Shown piece by piece: positions 43,945 through 54,357 of a stretch of DNA of 64,000 bases. The notes beneath the pieces were generated by a model that worked only from the letters and a program-made list of their open reading frames with translations, ran no database searches and was not told the DNA's origin. Position 1 is the first letter of the stretch; each line of letters starts with the position of its first letter. A program made the position numbers and the translations under genes. This stretch comes from an uncultured Clostridia bacterium (GTDB lineage Bacteria; Bacillota; Clostridia; TANB77; CAG-465), in NCBI GenBank assembly GCA_944388585.1, contig CALXJI010000002.1, forward strand, positions 124,001 through 188,000, read 5' to 3'.

Positions 43945-44448
43945 CTAACCTCCCTTTTGAATAATTACTTTTTGTCTATCTATATCGTACTCTTGATTAA
44001 TAAAAGAAGCTATGTCAAAAGATGTATCTCCCACAATATTTACTATTACTCTATCTATATTATATGTATCTGTAATATCAATTTCTACTCGTACTTCATT
44101 ATCTATATTTTGAGTTAATTTTTGCTTTATATCATTTTCAACATTTAACTTGAAATTTTCTTTTACATTATTTTTGTTTATATCTTCATAATTAGATAAA
44201 TTTGTATATTCACTATTTAAAGTTTCAGCTGTAGCCATATTTAAAAAGATATCTTTAAAGCTATTTTCTAAATCTCCATTTTTAATTAAATTAATTATTG
44301 GACTTAAAATAACTATTATAGTTACTATACCCATTAAAGAATAAATATATTTTTTTAGTTTAGTGTTAGGCACAATAATACGAATTACCGTAAATAGTAT
44401 TCCTAAAGCTAGAATCATATTTATCCAGTTTCTAAATGTATCTAACAT
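43945..44448 (-). CDS. spoIIIAF: Stage III sporulation protein AF
   Basis: About 167 residues. Two N-terminal membrane helices (about 4-25 and 32-50) and a C-terminal extracytoplasmic part with a ring-fold pattern (VRVEIDITDTYNIDRVIVNI). AGGAGG lies before ATG 44448; the ATA/GTG further upstream (44466) lies inside spoIIIAE without its own site. The gene overlaps the 3' end of spoIIIAE by a few bases in frame position, consistent with coupled translation. Confidence 0.92.
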   Translation of the reverse strand: MLDTFRNWINMILALGILFTVIRIIVPNTKLKKYIYSLMGIVTIIVILSPIINLIKNGDLENSFKDIFLNMATAETLNSEYTNLSNYEDINKNNVKENFKLNVENDIKQKLTQNIDNEVRVEIDITDTYNIDRVIVNIVGDTSFDIASFINQEYDIDRQKVIIQKGG

Positions 44449-44458
44449 AAAAATCCTC

Positions 44459-45643
44459 CTATCCACTTACTGAACTTATTATACTTAATATAATTCCTGT
44501 AGACATCACAAAAAGAACCATTATACCTATTAAAATTCCTAGCATATCTTTATATACTCCAACAAAACCTTTTAAAAAGCTTTCAATACTTTTATCCTCA
44601 TTTATCGGCTCACTAATTGCTATTAAAATATTATATAAAACTATTACTAAAATAAGTTTTATTATCGGAATACTTACTATAATAATAGTTGCAATTAATG
44701 CCACTATTCCACCAACTTTTCCAATAGCTTCAGTTGCACCAAGTACTGTATCTAAACTATCCGATAGAAATTTTCCAACTACTGGTACAAAATTTGAAAC
44801 CATATTTTGTGCTGTCTTAAAATACATAGAATCGATAGATTTCGTAACAGAAGACTCCATAGAAAGTACAAACAAAAATATTCCTATAATAGTTGTAAAA
44901 ATATATAAAGATGATTTTCTAAATATAGAAGATAAATTATCCATTTTTATATTTTCAGATATCCTTGAAACTATATTGATTGAAACAGATATTGTAAAAA
45001 ATGGAATTATAATATATTCTGTAGCAAAACATATAAAGTTTGCTATAAATAAAAGTAATGGTTCAACTATACCTGTAGATGTAATTTTTCCTGTCGCCAT
45101 AAGTATCCCTAAAAGAAATGTTGATACTATTTGCATTATATATCCGAGTATATTTACTATATTTTTAAACATAGTAACTATATCCAGATAGTTTTTTAGA
45201 AGTAAAGCGCTAATTGATATAAAAATAACAAGTTTTGTTATCTTTACAACATCACTATCTTTGTCTAACTCTAGACTTGTTACTATAGCCATTATAATTA
45301 CTATAATAAAAATACTTGTTACACTTCCTATTGAATTTTTTACCTCTTTAAAAATATTTCCTACCAAACTATCTAATATATTTTCATATTGTATTCCATT
45401 ACCAGATAGTAAATCATTATACAAAGAACTTACATCAAATCCTTCTATATTATTTTCTGAAGCATAATCTTCAAATATAGATAAAAAATTATCCATATTA
45501 AGGCTATCCGCTATATCTTTTGTAACATCTTGAACATTTTCTTCCACATTTTCTTCCACATTTTCTTCTTGTATAGCTAATACATTATTTAAATAAAAAA
45601 ATATACAAATTAAAAGCAAATATTTTAATATTCTTTTTTTCAT
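44459..45643 (-). CDS. spoIIIAE: Stage III sporulation protein AE
   Basis: 394 residues. Signal peptide, then a long soluble segment (about 30-85) with a short VEEN repeat of 4-residue units, then at least six membrane helices, the multi-spanning channel-like part. The SpoIIIAE fold is intact to the C-terminal helices. The VEEN repeat, coded by a 12-bp near-perfect tandem unit (about 45541-45570), is unusual and may vary in length between strains. Start overlaps the spoIIIAD stop. Confidence 0.93.
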   Translation of the reverse strand: MKKRILKYLLLICIFFYLNNVLAIQEENVEENVEENVQDVTKDIADSLNMDNFLSIFEDYASENNIEGFDVSSLYNDLLSGNGIQYENILDSLVGNIFKEVKNSIGSVTSIFIIVIIMAIVTSLELDKDSDVVKITKLVIFISISALLLKNYLDIVTMFKNIVNILGYIMQIVSTFLLGILMATGKITSTGIVEPLLLFIANFICFATEYIIIPFFTISVSINIVSRISENIKMDNLSSIFRKSSLYIFTTIIGIFLFVLSMESSVTKSIDSMYFKTAQNMVSNFVPVVGKFLSDSLDTVLGATEAIGKVGGIVALIATIIIVSIPIIKLILVIVLYNILIAISEPINEDKSIESFLKGFVGVYKDMLGILIGIMVLFVMSTGIILSIISSVSG

Positions 45644-46023
45644 ACAATTGTTGATACAATTTCTAAAAGTGATGTTATAATTGGGATAGATAATGATACA
45701 ATTATTACTTTTCCAGCTATTTCTATTTTATTTGCTATTGAACTTTCTCCTGCGTCATTGCATATATTTTTTCCAAATTCAACTATATACGATATTCCCA
45801 CAACCTTTAAAATTATCTTTAAGAAATTAATATCTATAGAAGAATTTTCTATTAGTCTATTTAAAAGCTCTATAACACTTGTAAGCTCATCAACTATAAA
45901 TAGCAACATTATAATTGAAGCTGCGACAACACACATAAGTGCCATTTCTGGTTTTTGGTTTTTAAGTATTATTATTAAAGAAACTGATATTATACCAAAT
46001 CCTACAATTTTAAAAATATTCAT
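45640..46023 (-). CDS. spoIIIAD: Stage III sporulation protein AD
   Basis: 127 residues, four membrane segments in the known SpoIIIAC/AD arrangement, including the LKVVGISYIVEFGKNICNDAGESSIANKIEIAGK block near 68-100. It is thought to form the channel base with AC and AE. AGGAGG before the ATG; 9 nt after spoIIIAC. Confidence 0.95.
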   Translation of the reverse strand: MNIFKIVGFGIISVSLIIILKNQKPEMALMCVVAASIIMLLFIVDELTSVIELLNRLIENSSIDINFLKIILKVVGISYIVEFGKNICNDAGESSIANKIEIAGKVIIVSLSIPIITSLLEIVSTIV

Positions 46024-46032
46024 AAAAACCTC

Positions 46033-46227
46033 CTATAAATTAAATGTATCCCTTACTGTATTAAATAGTTCACTAATTTTTGATATAACCATCATTAATA
46101 CAATAATCACACCTGTTAATGTTGTCATCATAGCTTGATCTTCTCTGCCAGCTTTAGATAATACTTGATTTAAAACAGCTACAAGTATACCCACACCTGC
46201 AATTTTAAATAATAAATCTATATCCAT
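46033..46227 (-). CDS. spoIIIAC: Stage III sporulation protein AC
   Basis: 64 residues with two membrane helices, and the IAGVGILVAVLNQVLSKAGREDQAMM block characteristic of SpoIIIAC. AAGGAGG lies upstream. It probably packs with SpoIIIAD. Gap to spoIIIAB is 12 nt. Confidence 0.95.
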   Translation of the reverse strand: MDIDLLFKIAGVGILVAVLNQVLSKAGREDQAMMTTLTGVIIVLMMVISKISELFNTVRDTFNL

Positions 46228-46239
46228 ACTTAATCCTCC

Positions 46240-46755
46240 TTATATGAATATAATCACAATCATTAGCCCTGTAATAACACCTATTGTTTTATATACTTTA
46301 GAATTTTTATTTTTTATTTCGTTTGCCTCTTTAATTTGTTTATTTATTATAGTTATTCCATTTTCTATTATATTGTATTGAGACTCTAAATCACTCCTTC
46401 CAAGATTTTTTAAAGTAGAAATTATTATTTCTTTATCATACTCATTTAACGATTTAATTGAATTAATATTATTTGTTATGCTTGCATCAACTTTTCCAGT
46501 ACCAAATTTAGACATGTCTAAAGAAATTGCTCCAAGTACGTTTTTAAGTTCAGTATTTAATCTTTGTCTTGACATCTCATAAGCAGTAGGTAAGCTATTT
46601 AGCATATACATCATTTCATTTTGAACAAGTCTTAAAAATGTTATCATATCAGTTAAAATCTCTTCTCTAGATCTTAAAGCTCCTGCCATTTCTATTCCAA
46701 TATAAGATGTAATGAAAAGTATAACAATAGATATAATTATTTTTATAAAAATCAT
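46240..46755 (-). CDS. spoIIIAB: Stage III sporulation protein AB
   Basis: 171 residues. N-terminal membrane helix, a long helical middle with the LRLVQNEMMYMLNSLPTA motif, and a C-terminal hydrophobic helix, matching SpoIIIAB, which resembles GspF of secretion systems. GGAGG before the ATG, which overlaps the spoIIIAA stop by 4 nt. Confidence 0.95.
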   Translation of the reverse strand: MIFIKIIISIVILFITSYIGIEMAGALRSREEILTDMITFLRLVQNEMMYMLNSLPTAYEMSRQRLNTELKNVLGAISLDMSKFGTGKVDASITNNINSIKSLNEYDKEIIISTLKNLGRSDLESQYNIIENGITIINKQIKEANEIKNKNSKVYKTIGVITGLMIVIIFI

Positions 46756-47669
46756 GCAACACCTCCAAGTTTAGAAGTATCATAAATTTTTTCAACAATA
46801 CCAGGTATTTTGCCACTTGAAAGTAAAACAATTTTAGAAAAAACATTAGAATCAATAAGTTCCTTTATCTCTTTATTTTTTAATATACTATTTAAAGAGT
46901 CACCATGCATAGTAAAAATAACACTCACACCAGAAAGCACTGCCTCTTTAATTGCGACTATATCTTCCGCATTTCCTATCTCATCTGTTGCTATAACTTC
47001 TGGCGACATAGAACGCACCATCATCTTCATGCCAATAGCTTTACTTGCATTACTCATAACATCAGTTCTAACTCCTACATCAAGACTTGCAACTCCTTCA
47101 TATACTGATGCTATTTCTCCTCTCTCGTCTATTAAAGATACGTTTTTTCCTTTCAAATTAAGGTTTGGAATACCATTACTTACTTGTCTTACGACATCTC
47201 TAATTAATGTAGTTTTGCCACATCCTGGTGGTGAAACTATAAGAGTATTCAAAACTCTCCCATTTTCTATTATATAAGGCAAAACCTTATCTGCGCATCC
47301 ATATACTTGTCTTGCTACACGTATATTTAAAGCACATATATTTTTAATATTCTTTATTTTTCCATCAACATATACTACCTCTCCACTTATTCCAATTCTA
47401 TGACCGCCTCTAATTATAACAAATCCATTATTTATATCATTTTGTATAGCATATATAGAATTTTTAGAAACATTTAATAACACCTCTAAAATTGATTTAG
47501 TTGTAACTATACATTCTAAAATAATTTCTGTATTTATACATCTTAATATTACTTTACTCCTACTTCTTAATCTAATTTCTGTTATATTCTGAGCACAATT
47601 TATTCTAACAATTTCACTTGATATATATTTAGGAAGTACTTTTAATATTTCCTCTATCATATACTTCAC
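46752..47669 (-). CDS. spoIIIAA: Stage III sporulation protein AA (ATPase)
   Basis: 305 residues, a cytoplasmic AAA-type ATPase related to type II/IV secretion motors. The N-terminal domain includes EIRLRSRSKV and FVIRGGHRIGISGE. Walker A PPGCGKTTL near 148, Walker B VSLIDERGEIA near 175, and EIGNAED near 225 follow, the normal set. It is needed for the channel between mother cell and forespore. First gene of the operon, with GAGGTG before the ATG. No sigma-E -35/-10 pair could be called with confidence upstream. Confidence 0.96.
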   Translation of the reverse strand: MKYMIEEILKVLPKYISSEIVRINCAQNITEIRLRSRSKVILRCINTEIILECIVTTKSILEVLLNVSKNSIYAIQNDINNGFVIIRGGHRIGISGEVVYVDGKIKNIKNICALNIRVARQVYGCADKVLPYIIENGRVLNTLIVSPPGCGKTTLIRDVVRQVSNGIPNLNLKGKNVSLIDERGEIASVYEGVASLDVGVRTDVMSNASKAIGMKMMVRSMSPEVIATDEIGNAEDIVAIKEAVLSGVSVIFTMHGDSLNSILKNKEIKELIDSNVFSKIVLLSSGKIPGIVEKIYDTSKLGGVA

Positions 47670-47760
47670 CTCTTAGATACAATAGTTATACTCCTATATA
47701 AAAAAATTTTTTGTAGAAATATATTATATAAATATAAAAATAAATTCTAAATTTAGCAAA

Positions 47761-47785
47761 AAAAGAATGTAGTTTAATAACTACA
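47761..47785 (-). terminator. Terminator of the SNF2 helicase gene
   Basis: A 6-7 bp stem (47768-47774 with 47779-47785) is followed by T-rich sequence on the minus strand. Confidence 0.6.
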
Positions 47786-47840
47786 CTCTAAATGCAAATA
47801 ATATATTTTTTATAATTAAATTAAAGTCTGATTTATTATC

Positions 47841-50800
47841 TTAATTAAGTAAATCTAATATTTCTTCTTTTGTCATTTGAGATATAAATGTCTCACCTGT
47901 TTTTATAACAGAATCTGTTAAATCTTTTTTTCTTTCTTGAAGCTTTTGTATTTTTTCTTCAATGCTATTTTCACATATTAGTTTAAATACTTGTACATTA
48001 TTTCTTTGACCTATTCTATATGCCCTATCTGTTGCTTGATTTTGTGCAGATAAATTCCACCATGGATCATAATGAATAACCATATCTGCTCCTGTAAGAT
48101 TAAGTCCTGTTCCCCCTGCTTTTAATGATATTAAAAATACTTTTATATTATCATCTTTATTAAATTCATCTACCATTTCAATTCTTGTATCTACTTTTGT
48201 TTGACCTGTTAAAATAGAATATTCTATTCCTCTTTTTTCTAACTCTTTCGTTAATATATCAAACATAGAAGTAAATCCTGAAAATAATAAAATTTTATGC
48301 TTGGCTGCGATTGCACCTTCAATTATCTCTAAACACTGGTTTAATTTTGCACTTTCGCCATTGTAGTCTTCCAAGAATAACTTTGGATGACAACAAATTT
48401 GTCTAAGTCTTGTAATCAAAGATAAAATTTTAAATCTGCTTTGCTCAAATCCATTAGCTTCTATTTCTTGTTTCATTTTTACCTTTGCTAAAGCTAAATA
48501 TGAATTATATAATTTTTGCTGTTCATCATCCATCTTACTATACATTATTTGCTCTGTTTTATCTGGTAACTCTTTTAATACATCTTTTTTAATACGTCTT
48601 AGTACAAATGGAGCTACAAGTCTTTGCAATTTATTCATTACAATTTTATCATTTTCTTTTATTATAAATGTTTCAAATTCATCCTTAAACTTTTTATATG
48701 TATATAAATATCCTGGCATTATAAAATCAAATATAGACCAAAGCTCTGCTAAAGAATTCTCTATTGGTGTACCTGTAAGAGCAAATCTTACTTCGCTTCT
48801 TAAGTCTTTTAATGCTTTAGCATTTTTTGTGTTATTATTTTTTATATACTGTGCTTCATCTGCTATTACATATTTAAATCTATAATTTTTATATTTCTCT
48901 ATATCTCTTTTTAATAGATCATATGAAGTTATTACAACATCATAATCTGGTATTTTTTCTATAAGATTTTCTCTTTGATCAGCACTTCCTGATATAATCA
49001 AAGTTTTCATATTATTTGAAAATCTTTTTATTTCTTTTTCCCAGTTAATATATAGTGAGCTTGGACACACAACAATAGAAGTTTTAGAGCTTCTTTTTTT
49101 CTCATCAAGAAGTAATGCTATTATTTGTATAGTTTTTCCAAGTCCCATATCATCAGCAAGTATACCTCCAAAACCATATTTTTCTAATGTCTTTAACCAA
49201 TTAAATCCTGTCTTTTGATATTCTCTTAATACTCCTTTTAATTCTTCAGGTTCTTGATATTTTACATCTTCTATATCTTTTATATTTTTAACAATATCTT
49301 TGAATTTATCATCTAACTTTATAATTATATCAGATTCGTTAATCTTTGCTAAACTATCTATATACAAAGCCCTATATGTAGGTATTTCCACCTCACCTTT
49401 TACAATGTCTTTTTCTGTTATATTTAAAGTCTTAGCTAAATTTACAAGCGAGCCTATTCCATTTGAATCTATATTTATAAAGCTACCATCTTTTAATCTA
49501 TAATATTTTTTCTTTAACTTATATCTTTTAAATATATCTTTAAGTTCATTTTCATCTAATCCTAAGTCATCAAAATCTATTTCTAAGAAATTATTGTCTA
49601 TTCTTACTCCAATATTAAATGTTTTTTGAGTTATAATCTGTCTATTCTTTAGTTTATCTGTAACTAAAACTTCAAACTTTTCCATAAATTTATTTATACC
49701 TTCTGTTAAAAAAGTATAAATATCATCTTCATTTGAAAGATAAATTATATGTTTTTTAAAATTTATAACGAAGTTATATAACTTAAATAATTCTTTTGCT
49801 CTTGCTTCTTCAATTATATTTCTATTACAAGTAACCTTCAAATCTTTATCAAAGGGATTAAACTCATCATCACCATAGCAAAATTTTACCTCCGCTACAA
49901 TATTTCCCTTATTATCTATATCTAAAAATATTTTTGTACCTAAATTCTCAGCTTTATATTTTTCTAAAAGTTCATCTGATACTACTATATTAGTACCATT
50001 TTTAAGTGCAGGAATTACATATTCACAAAAACTTGTAGCACTATTTTTTGAAATAGTAATTTTTCCTTCTGGATCATTAGACAATTTCTCCATAAGTGGC
50101 AATACTTTAGTCTTAAAATCATCACTACATCTATGTAATTTATCTTTATATAATACATATGAATTCTCTTGTCCATCAAATACATAATATTTATCACTAT
50201 TAGTAATTACTTCTATTCCATCATCTTGTTTATCTATAATTTCAACATCAAATGAAGGATCTTCATCTATTAAAGTTACCATGCCATATGCTTTTTCATA
50301 TTCATAGCCATCTATTACTATTTTTTGATCTTTTAAAATTTCAAAAACTTCATCTAATAGCGAATACTTTAGCTTAAAATTAGTTTTATATCTTTTATTT
50401 AATGTAAAATGATATGTTCCAAGCTTTGAAAATTCATTGTATTCTAAAGATTTTGCAACTATAAGTTTAGCTAAAGGTTGTGAATTTCTGGTAAAAGATT
50501 CTATAGAGTGTTTAAATTCTAGTTCTTTTCCATATTTTACTATATTTTCTTTTTGCATATCTTCACTAAATTTATATAAATCTCTTAAAATATACATTCT
50601 CTCTTTTCCTATTTTAAAAGATATTTCTAGCTCTTTTTTCATATCATTTACAAGATATAGTATAGGTTGTATATCTATACTTTCTTTATCTATATTTCTA
50701 TTTAATTCCAAATTTTCATAATATGCCATAAGGCCATTATTTTCACGTTGCTCATTTATTTTATCTTTATATGATTTATTATCTATAACATCATCATCAA

Positions 50801-51137
50801 TATTTGTTGACTCACTATTTTTATCATAATTAATATATGATGATTCATTAATATACATATCAAAAATCATAGCAACAATATGTTTACAAGGCGTATCTTT
50901 TTTAGATGAAGACGGACATTCACACTTATATGAAAGTACACCATTTTTCTTTTTTATTTCTACTTCATAAATATATGTTCCTTCAACATAAGCTTTTGCA
51001 ATATAATTATTTTCAGATACGAAATTAAAATCTGCAACTTTTACTCTATTTTGCTCAAAATATTTTTTCCCTCTATTTGTAACTTCTGTTCCTGCGTCAA
51101 ACAAAATATCATTTATTTCCTCTGCATTTATTAACAT
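47841..51137 (-). CDS. SWIM zinc-finger SNF2-family helicase
   Basis: 1098 residues, a Swi2/Snf2-type ATPase acting on DNA or DNA-protein complexes. The N-terminal SWIM finger lies at about 70-90 (CECPSS ... CKH), followed by a SNF2-associated domain. The helicase begins near 640, with DDMGLGKT (Walker A) near 660 and DEAQ near 762. The second RecA domain carries ILTGQT, SLKAGGTGLNL and DRAYRIGQ near 1050. All motifs are intact. Bacterial members are often near DNA repair or phage-defence genes; neither is seen here. AGGAGATG before the ATG. Monocistronic. Confidence 0.93.
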   Translation of the reverse strand: MLINAEEINDILFDAGTEVTNRGKKYFEQNRVKVADFNFVSENNYIAKAYVEGTYIYEVEIKKKNGVLSYKCECPSSSKKDTPCKHIVAMIFDMYINESSYINYDKNSESTNIDDDVIDNKSYKDKINEQRENNGLMAYYENLELNRNIDKESIDIQPILYLVNDMKKELEISFKIGKERMYILRDLYKFSEDMQKENIVKYGKELEFKHSIESFTRNSQPLAKLIVAKSLEYNEFSKLGTYHFTLNKRYKTNFKLKYSLLDEVFEILKDQKIVIDGYEYEKAYGMVTLIDEDPSFDVEIIDKQDDGIEVITNSDKYYVFDGQENSYVLYKDKLHRCSDDFKTKVLPLMEKLSNDPEGKITISKNSATSFCEYVIPALKNGTNIVVSDELLEKYKAENLGTKIFLDIDNKGNIVAEVKFCYGDDEFNPFDKDLKVTCNRNIIEEARAKELFKLYNFVINFKKHIIYLSNEDDIYTFLTEGINKFMEKFEVLVTDKLKNRQIITQKTFNIGVRIDNNFLEIDFDDLGLDENELKDIFKRYKLKKKYYRLKDGSFINIDSNGIGSLVNLAKTLNITEKDIVKGEVEIPTYRALYIDSLAKINESDIIIKLDDKFKDIVKNIKDIEDVKYQEPEELKGVLREYQKTGFNWLKTLEKYGFGGILADDMGLGKTIQIIALLLDEKKRSSKTSIVVCPSSLYINWEKEIKRFSNNMKTLIISGSADQRENLIEKIPDYDVVITSYDLLKRDIEKYKNYRFKYVIADEAQYIKNNNTKNAKALKDLRSEVRFALTGTPIENSLAELWSIFDFIMPGYLYTYKKFKDEFETFIIKENDKIVMNKLQRLVAPFVLRRIKKDVLKELPDKTEQIMYSKMDDEQQKLYNSYLALAKVKMKQEIEANGFEQSRFKILSLITRLRQICCHPKLFLEDYNGESAKLNQCLEIIEGAIAAKHKILLFSGFTSMFDILTKELEKRGIEYSILTGQTKVDTRIEMVDEFNKDDNIKVFLISLKAGGTGLNLTGADMVIHYDPWWNLSAQNQATDRAYRIGQRNNVQVFKLICENSIEEKIQKLQERKKDLTDSVIKTGETFISQMTKEEILDLLN

Positions 51138-51281
51138 TACTTCATCTCCTATAAAAATATATTACCCATAATATGAAAAATTCTATTTATTTCATAACTT
51201 ATATTATACTATAAATTCATTAATTTGTGAATGATTTATGTTAATTTTAACAAAATTAATTAGCTTATTACCATATTTTTA

Positions 51282-51323
51282 TAAAAAAAGACTTAAATTA
51301 AACCAAATTTAATCTAAGTCTTT
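51282..51323 (-). terminator. Terminator of the GH18 gene
   Basis: A 16-bp stem with one G-T pair (starting 51287, ending 51323) has T7 on the minus strand. The gene stop lies about 20 nt away. Confidence 0.8.
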
Positions 51324-51345
51324 AAAATATTTTTCTATAATTAAT

Positions 51346-52968
51346 TTATTTTAATTTTTCATACAATACTTGCCAAATATCTGAAGTTTCAAATCCTTTT
51401 TGCCATGCAGTTATTCCAGCTAAATTATAATTTAACACTGTATCTGCACGTTTAGATATTGAATATGCATCTTCTATCCATAATTTATATGTTTTGTCAT
51501 CTTCACTTAGTTCAACATAATGCTGACCAGACTGTTCATCTACTTGAATTTCAAGTCCATGTTCTTGTATAAATTCTTGTGAGCCTTGCATACTACATAC
51601 AGTTGTACTTATTTCTCCACTAGCATCTATCTCCCAAAGCCTTGTATAAAAAGGTACACCAAGTATTATTTTGGAAGAAGGAATATTCGAATCTTCTATT
51701 AAAGAATTTACATTTTCTTCTACCCAATCTATTTCTGAAATCGAACCTGCCTCATCTGACCAATTTCCTCTTTGATCATATCCCATAAGCATTACATAAT
51801 CACATGCTTTTCCTACACCTTGTCTATCTATATAGTTTGTAAAGTATATATCTACAGAAAGCTTTGCACCTATTTCTCTTACCATAGGATATAATTCTCT
51901 TAAAAACTGAGTATACATATATTTGTCTTCTTCTTTCATTCCTTCAAAATCTATATTAATTCCATCAAGTTTATTATCTTTAATTACTTTTACTATGTTT
52001 TTAATTAAAGTCTCTCTTTTTTGTTCATCATTCATTATTTGTGATGTAACTTCTTTTTTATCAAAATCTTCCTTATCGAATCCATTTGTTATAATAGGCC
52101 ATATTTCATAGCCATAAGATTTTGCTCTTTCATAATAATCTTTACTATATTCATCTTCAACATTGCCATTTGCATCAGATATAGAATACCATGTAGGCAT
52201 AACAACATTTACACCCTCTATCTTATCTCCAAGAGTTTCAAGACTACTTCCATATTGCCAAAACATTATTAGTTTTTCATTTTCTTGTTCTTCTTGATTA
52301 TTATCCAAAGTATCATCCAAAAGTGTTACAGAAGATTTATCTACATATCCAATTTTTCCACTATCACTTTTTACTTTATACCATCTATTATGATTTAAGC
52401 TATCTTCATATACAAATACTGTATTATCTTTATTTAAAGTTTCTAAGACCTTTGAAGATGTATCTATATCACTATATAATTTAACACCATTATAATTTAA
52501 ATTTATATCATTTAAATCTTTTCTGTCTATTGATATTGTATTTAGTTCTTCATTATATTCAGTTTTTATGTTATATATATCCTTTAATAATGAAATATTT
52601 ATATATACTTCATCATTTATATATTTCGCACATGTTCCAATATCATATTCTTCAAAATTTCTTGTAGCTTGCCTATTTTTTAAATCAAATTTATATACAT
52701 AATCTTTACTTGTTATTATTACCTTTTGTGTTTTTTCATCAAAATAAATATCCTCATCTATAAAACTTGATAATGTATCAAAAGATATATATATATTATC
52801 TTCCTCTAAAATAGGAATGTACTTTTTATCTATATTATCTCCAAAAATTACTAATTTAGAGTTACTATTATTATTTTGAACATTATTATACTGTACTATA
52901 TTAAATAAAGTCACTATTGCAATAAATAGCACAAAACATATTATAACACTTACAATTTTTTCTTTCAT
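51346..52968 (-). CDS. GH18-family glycosidase with SH3 and stalk domains
   Basis: 540 residues, secreted or surface-attached. Signal or anchor helix (about 5-24). A region at about 35-150 resembles copper-amine-oxidase-N domains (DKKYIPILEEDNIYISFD... and EVYINISLLKDIYNI). An SH3-type domain lies at about 158-205 (VYEDSLNHNRWYKVKSDSGKIGYV). The GH18 barrel, about 225-540, has the catalytic LDGINIDFEG (DxxDxE) near 330-338 and the GITAW motif near the end. Spore-cortex and germination hydrolases such as YaaH/YvbX belong to this group, so a role in spore peptidoglycan is likely but not proven. Terminator follows. Confidence 0.9.
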   Translation of the reverse strand: MKEKIVSVIICFVLFIAIVTLFNIVQYNNVQNNNSNSKLVIFGDNIDKKYIPILEEDNIYISFDTLSSFIDEDIYFDEKTQKVIITSKDYVYKFDLKNRQATRNFEEYDIGTCAKYINDEVYINISLLKDIYNIKTEYNEELNTISIDRKDLNDINLNYNGVKLYSDIDTSSKVLETLNKDNTVFVYEDSLNHNRWYKVKSDSGKIGYVDKSSVTLLDDTLDNNQEEQENEKLIMFWQYGSSLETLGDKIEGVNVVMPTWYSISDANGNVEDEYSKDYYERAKSYGYEIWPIITNGFDKEDFDKKEVTSQIMNDEQKRETLIKNIVKVIKDNKLDGINIDFEGMKEEDKYMYTQFLRELYPMVREIGAKLSVDIYFTNYIDRQGVGKACDYVMLMGYDQRGNWSDEAGSISEIDWVEENVNSLIEDSNIPSSKIILGVPFYTRLWEIDASGEISTTVCSMQGSQEFIQEHGLEIQVDEQSGQHYVELSEDDKTYKLWIEDAYSISKRADTVLNYNLAGITAWQKGFETSDIWQVLYEKLK

Positions 52969-53141
52969 AACTTACCTCTATCACATACGTTCATTATACT
53001 ATAAAACGAATTATTTGTGAAGAAGTTTACACTATTTTATAACTAATATAACTTTAAAAAAATGTATTATTTATTTAATTTGTGCAATAATACTAATAGT
53101 ATATAGTATTTTTTGATAGGGCTATATACTGTATTACCTAT

Positions 53142-53172
53142 AAAAGGCGGTATACCACCGCCTTTATTTTTT
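53142..53172 (-). terminator. Terminator of ddl
   Basis: A 9-bp GC-rich stem (53143-53151 with 53157-53165) overlaps the ddl stop, with T on both sides. A second inverted repeat (53098-53106 with 53122-53130) lies beyond it. Confidence 0.7.
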
Positions 53173-54342
53173 TGCTGTCATATTTAAAATATTAACATTT
53201 GTAGAATAAGTTATTTTATTTCTTCTTTCTTGTCTTTTTATTGCAATTCTTATAGCTTTATTTAAAAGCTCACTAAATTTTACTCCTTTAGGTTCCCACA
53301 GATAAAAAGATAAAGATCCAGGAATTGTATTTATTTCGTTTACATATATTTTATTATTATCTCCATCTATTATAAAATCTATTCTTGATATTCCCTCGCA
53401 ATTAAGTAATTTAAATGTATTTTTAGCTAAATTATATATTTCATCTTCTTGGTCTTTATTGAGCTGTGCTGGTATTTTCCTTGTAAGAGATGCCATACCA
53501 GAAGATTTTCTTCCCATTTTAGATAATTTTCCACCTTTTCCATTTCCTAAATATTTATCTTTATAACTTAGTATCTCATCTTCTTTTATTGGCTCTTCAA
53601 GAACAGACACTTCTTGAGAAGAAAAATCTCCAACTACTGAACAATTAATCTCTCTTAGATTTGTAATGCATCTTTCAATCAAAACATTTTCACAAAACTC
53701 AAATACTTGTTGCATTTTAGGTACAAATTCTTTCTCATCTTTTATTATTTCTATTCCAACACTTGAGCCCAAATTTGCTGGTTTTACTATGATAGGTAAT
53801 GAAAGTTTATCTTTCATTTTTTCAAAAGCTTTTCTAGAATCTTGCTCAAATTCTGAAATATTTAAAGTATCATATTCTATAACTGGTATATTAGATGACT
53901 CTAAAACTTTTTTAAATATAATTTTATTCATTCCAACAGCAGATGAGCATACATCACATCCAACATACGGAATACTGTACATTTCTAAAAATCCTTCAAG
54001 TGTTCCATCTTCTACATTTAATCCATGAACTACTGGAAATACAATATCTATTTTAAATAATATCTTTTTAAATACTCCATCTTTTTTATTTACTAATAAT
54101 TTTCCATTTTCATGAGTAAAATATACCTCATCAGATAATCTAACTATTTCATCTAAATCTTTATATCTATTTATATCATTTAAAAATTCAGATGAATAAA
54201 ATTTGTTGTCTTTAGATATATAAACAGGTACAATATCATATTTTTGTTTATCTAAATTTTCAATTACTTGTAGTGCAGATATTATCGATACTTCATGTTC
54301 TACACTTTTTCCTCCAAAAAAAACACCAATTACTGTTTTCAT
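53164..54342 (-). CDS. ddl: D-alanine--D-alanine ligase
   Basis: Makes the D-Ala-D-Ala dipeptide for MurF. 392 residues, longer than the usual 305-365. N-terminal FFGGKSVEHEVSIISALQ near 8-26, PVVHGLNVEDGTLEGFLE near 105, the ATP-grasp domain with LPIIVKPANLGSSVGI near 185, and the C-terminal VNEINTIPG near 338-347. The extra length is in the middle (about 240-300) and at the C-terminus (a basic segment of about 30). GGGTGA lies before the ATG. Last gene of the D-Ala operon. Confidence 0.96.
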   Translation of the reverse strand: MKTVIGVFFGGKSVEHEVSIISALQVIENLDKQKYDIVPVYISKDNKFYSSEFLNDINRYKDLDEIVRLSDEVYFTHENGKLLVNKKDGVFKKILFKIDIVFPVVHGLNVEDGTLEGFLEMYSIPYVGCDVCSSAVGMNKIIFKKVLESSNIPVIEYDTLNISEFEQDSRKAFEKMKDKLSLPIIVKPANLGSSVGIEIIKDEKEFVPKMQQVFEFCENVLIERCITNLREINCSVVGDFSSQEVSVLEEPIKEDEILSYKDKYLGNGKGGKLSKMGRKSSGMASLTRKIPAQLNKDQEDEIYNLAKNTFKLLNCEGISRIDFIIDGDNNKIYVNEINTIPGSLSFYLWEPKGVKFSELLNKAIRIAIKRQERRNKITYSTNVNILNMTAKK

Positions 54343-54357
54343 AATTTTTCACCCTTT

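Noticed and set aside
45541..45570. Short tandem repeat in spoIIIAE as a phase-variation site
   Set aside because: The unit is a multiple of three, so length change would not break the frame; noted only in the feature.
47670..47760. Sigma-E promoter before spoIIIAA
   Set aside because: Expected biologically, but no -35/-10 pair could be aligned with confidence in this AT-rich stretch.
53098..53130. Inverted repeat past ddl as an operator
   Set aside because: AT-rich and adjacent to a terminator; more likely part of the transcript end.
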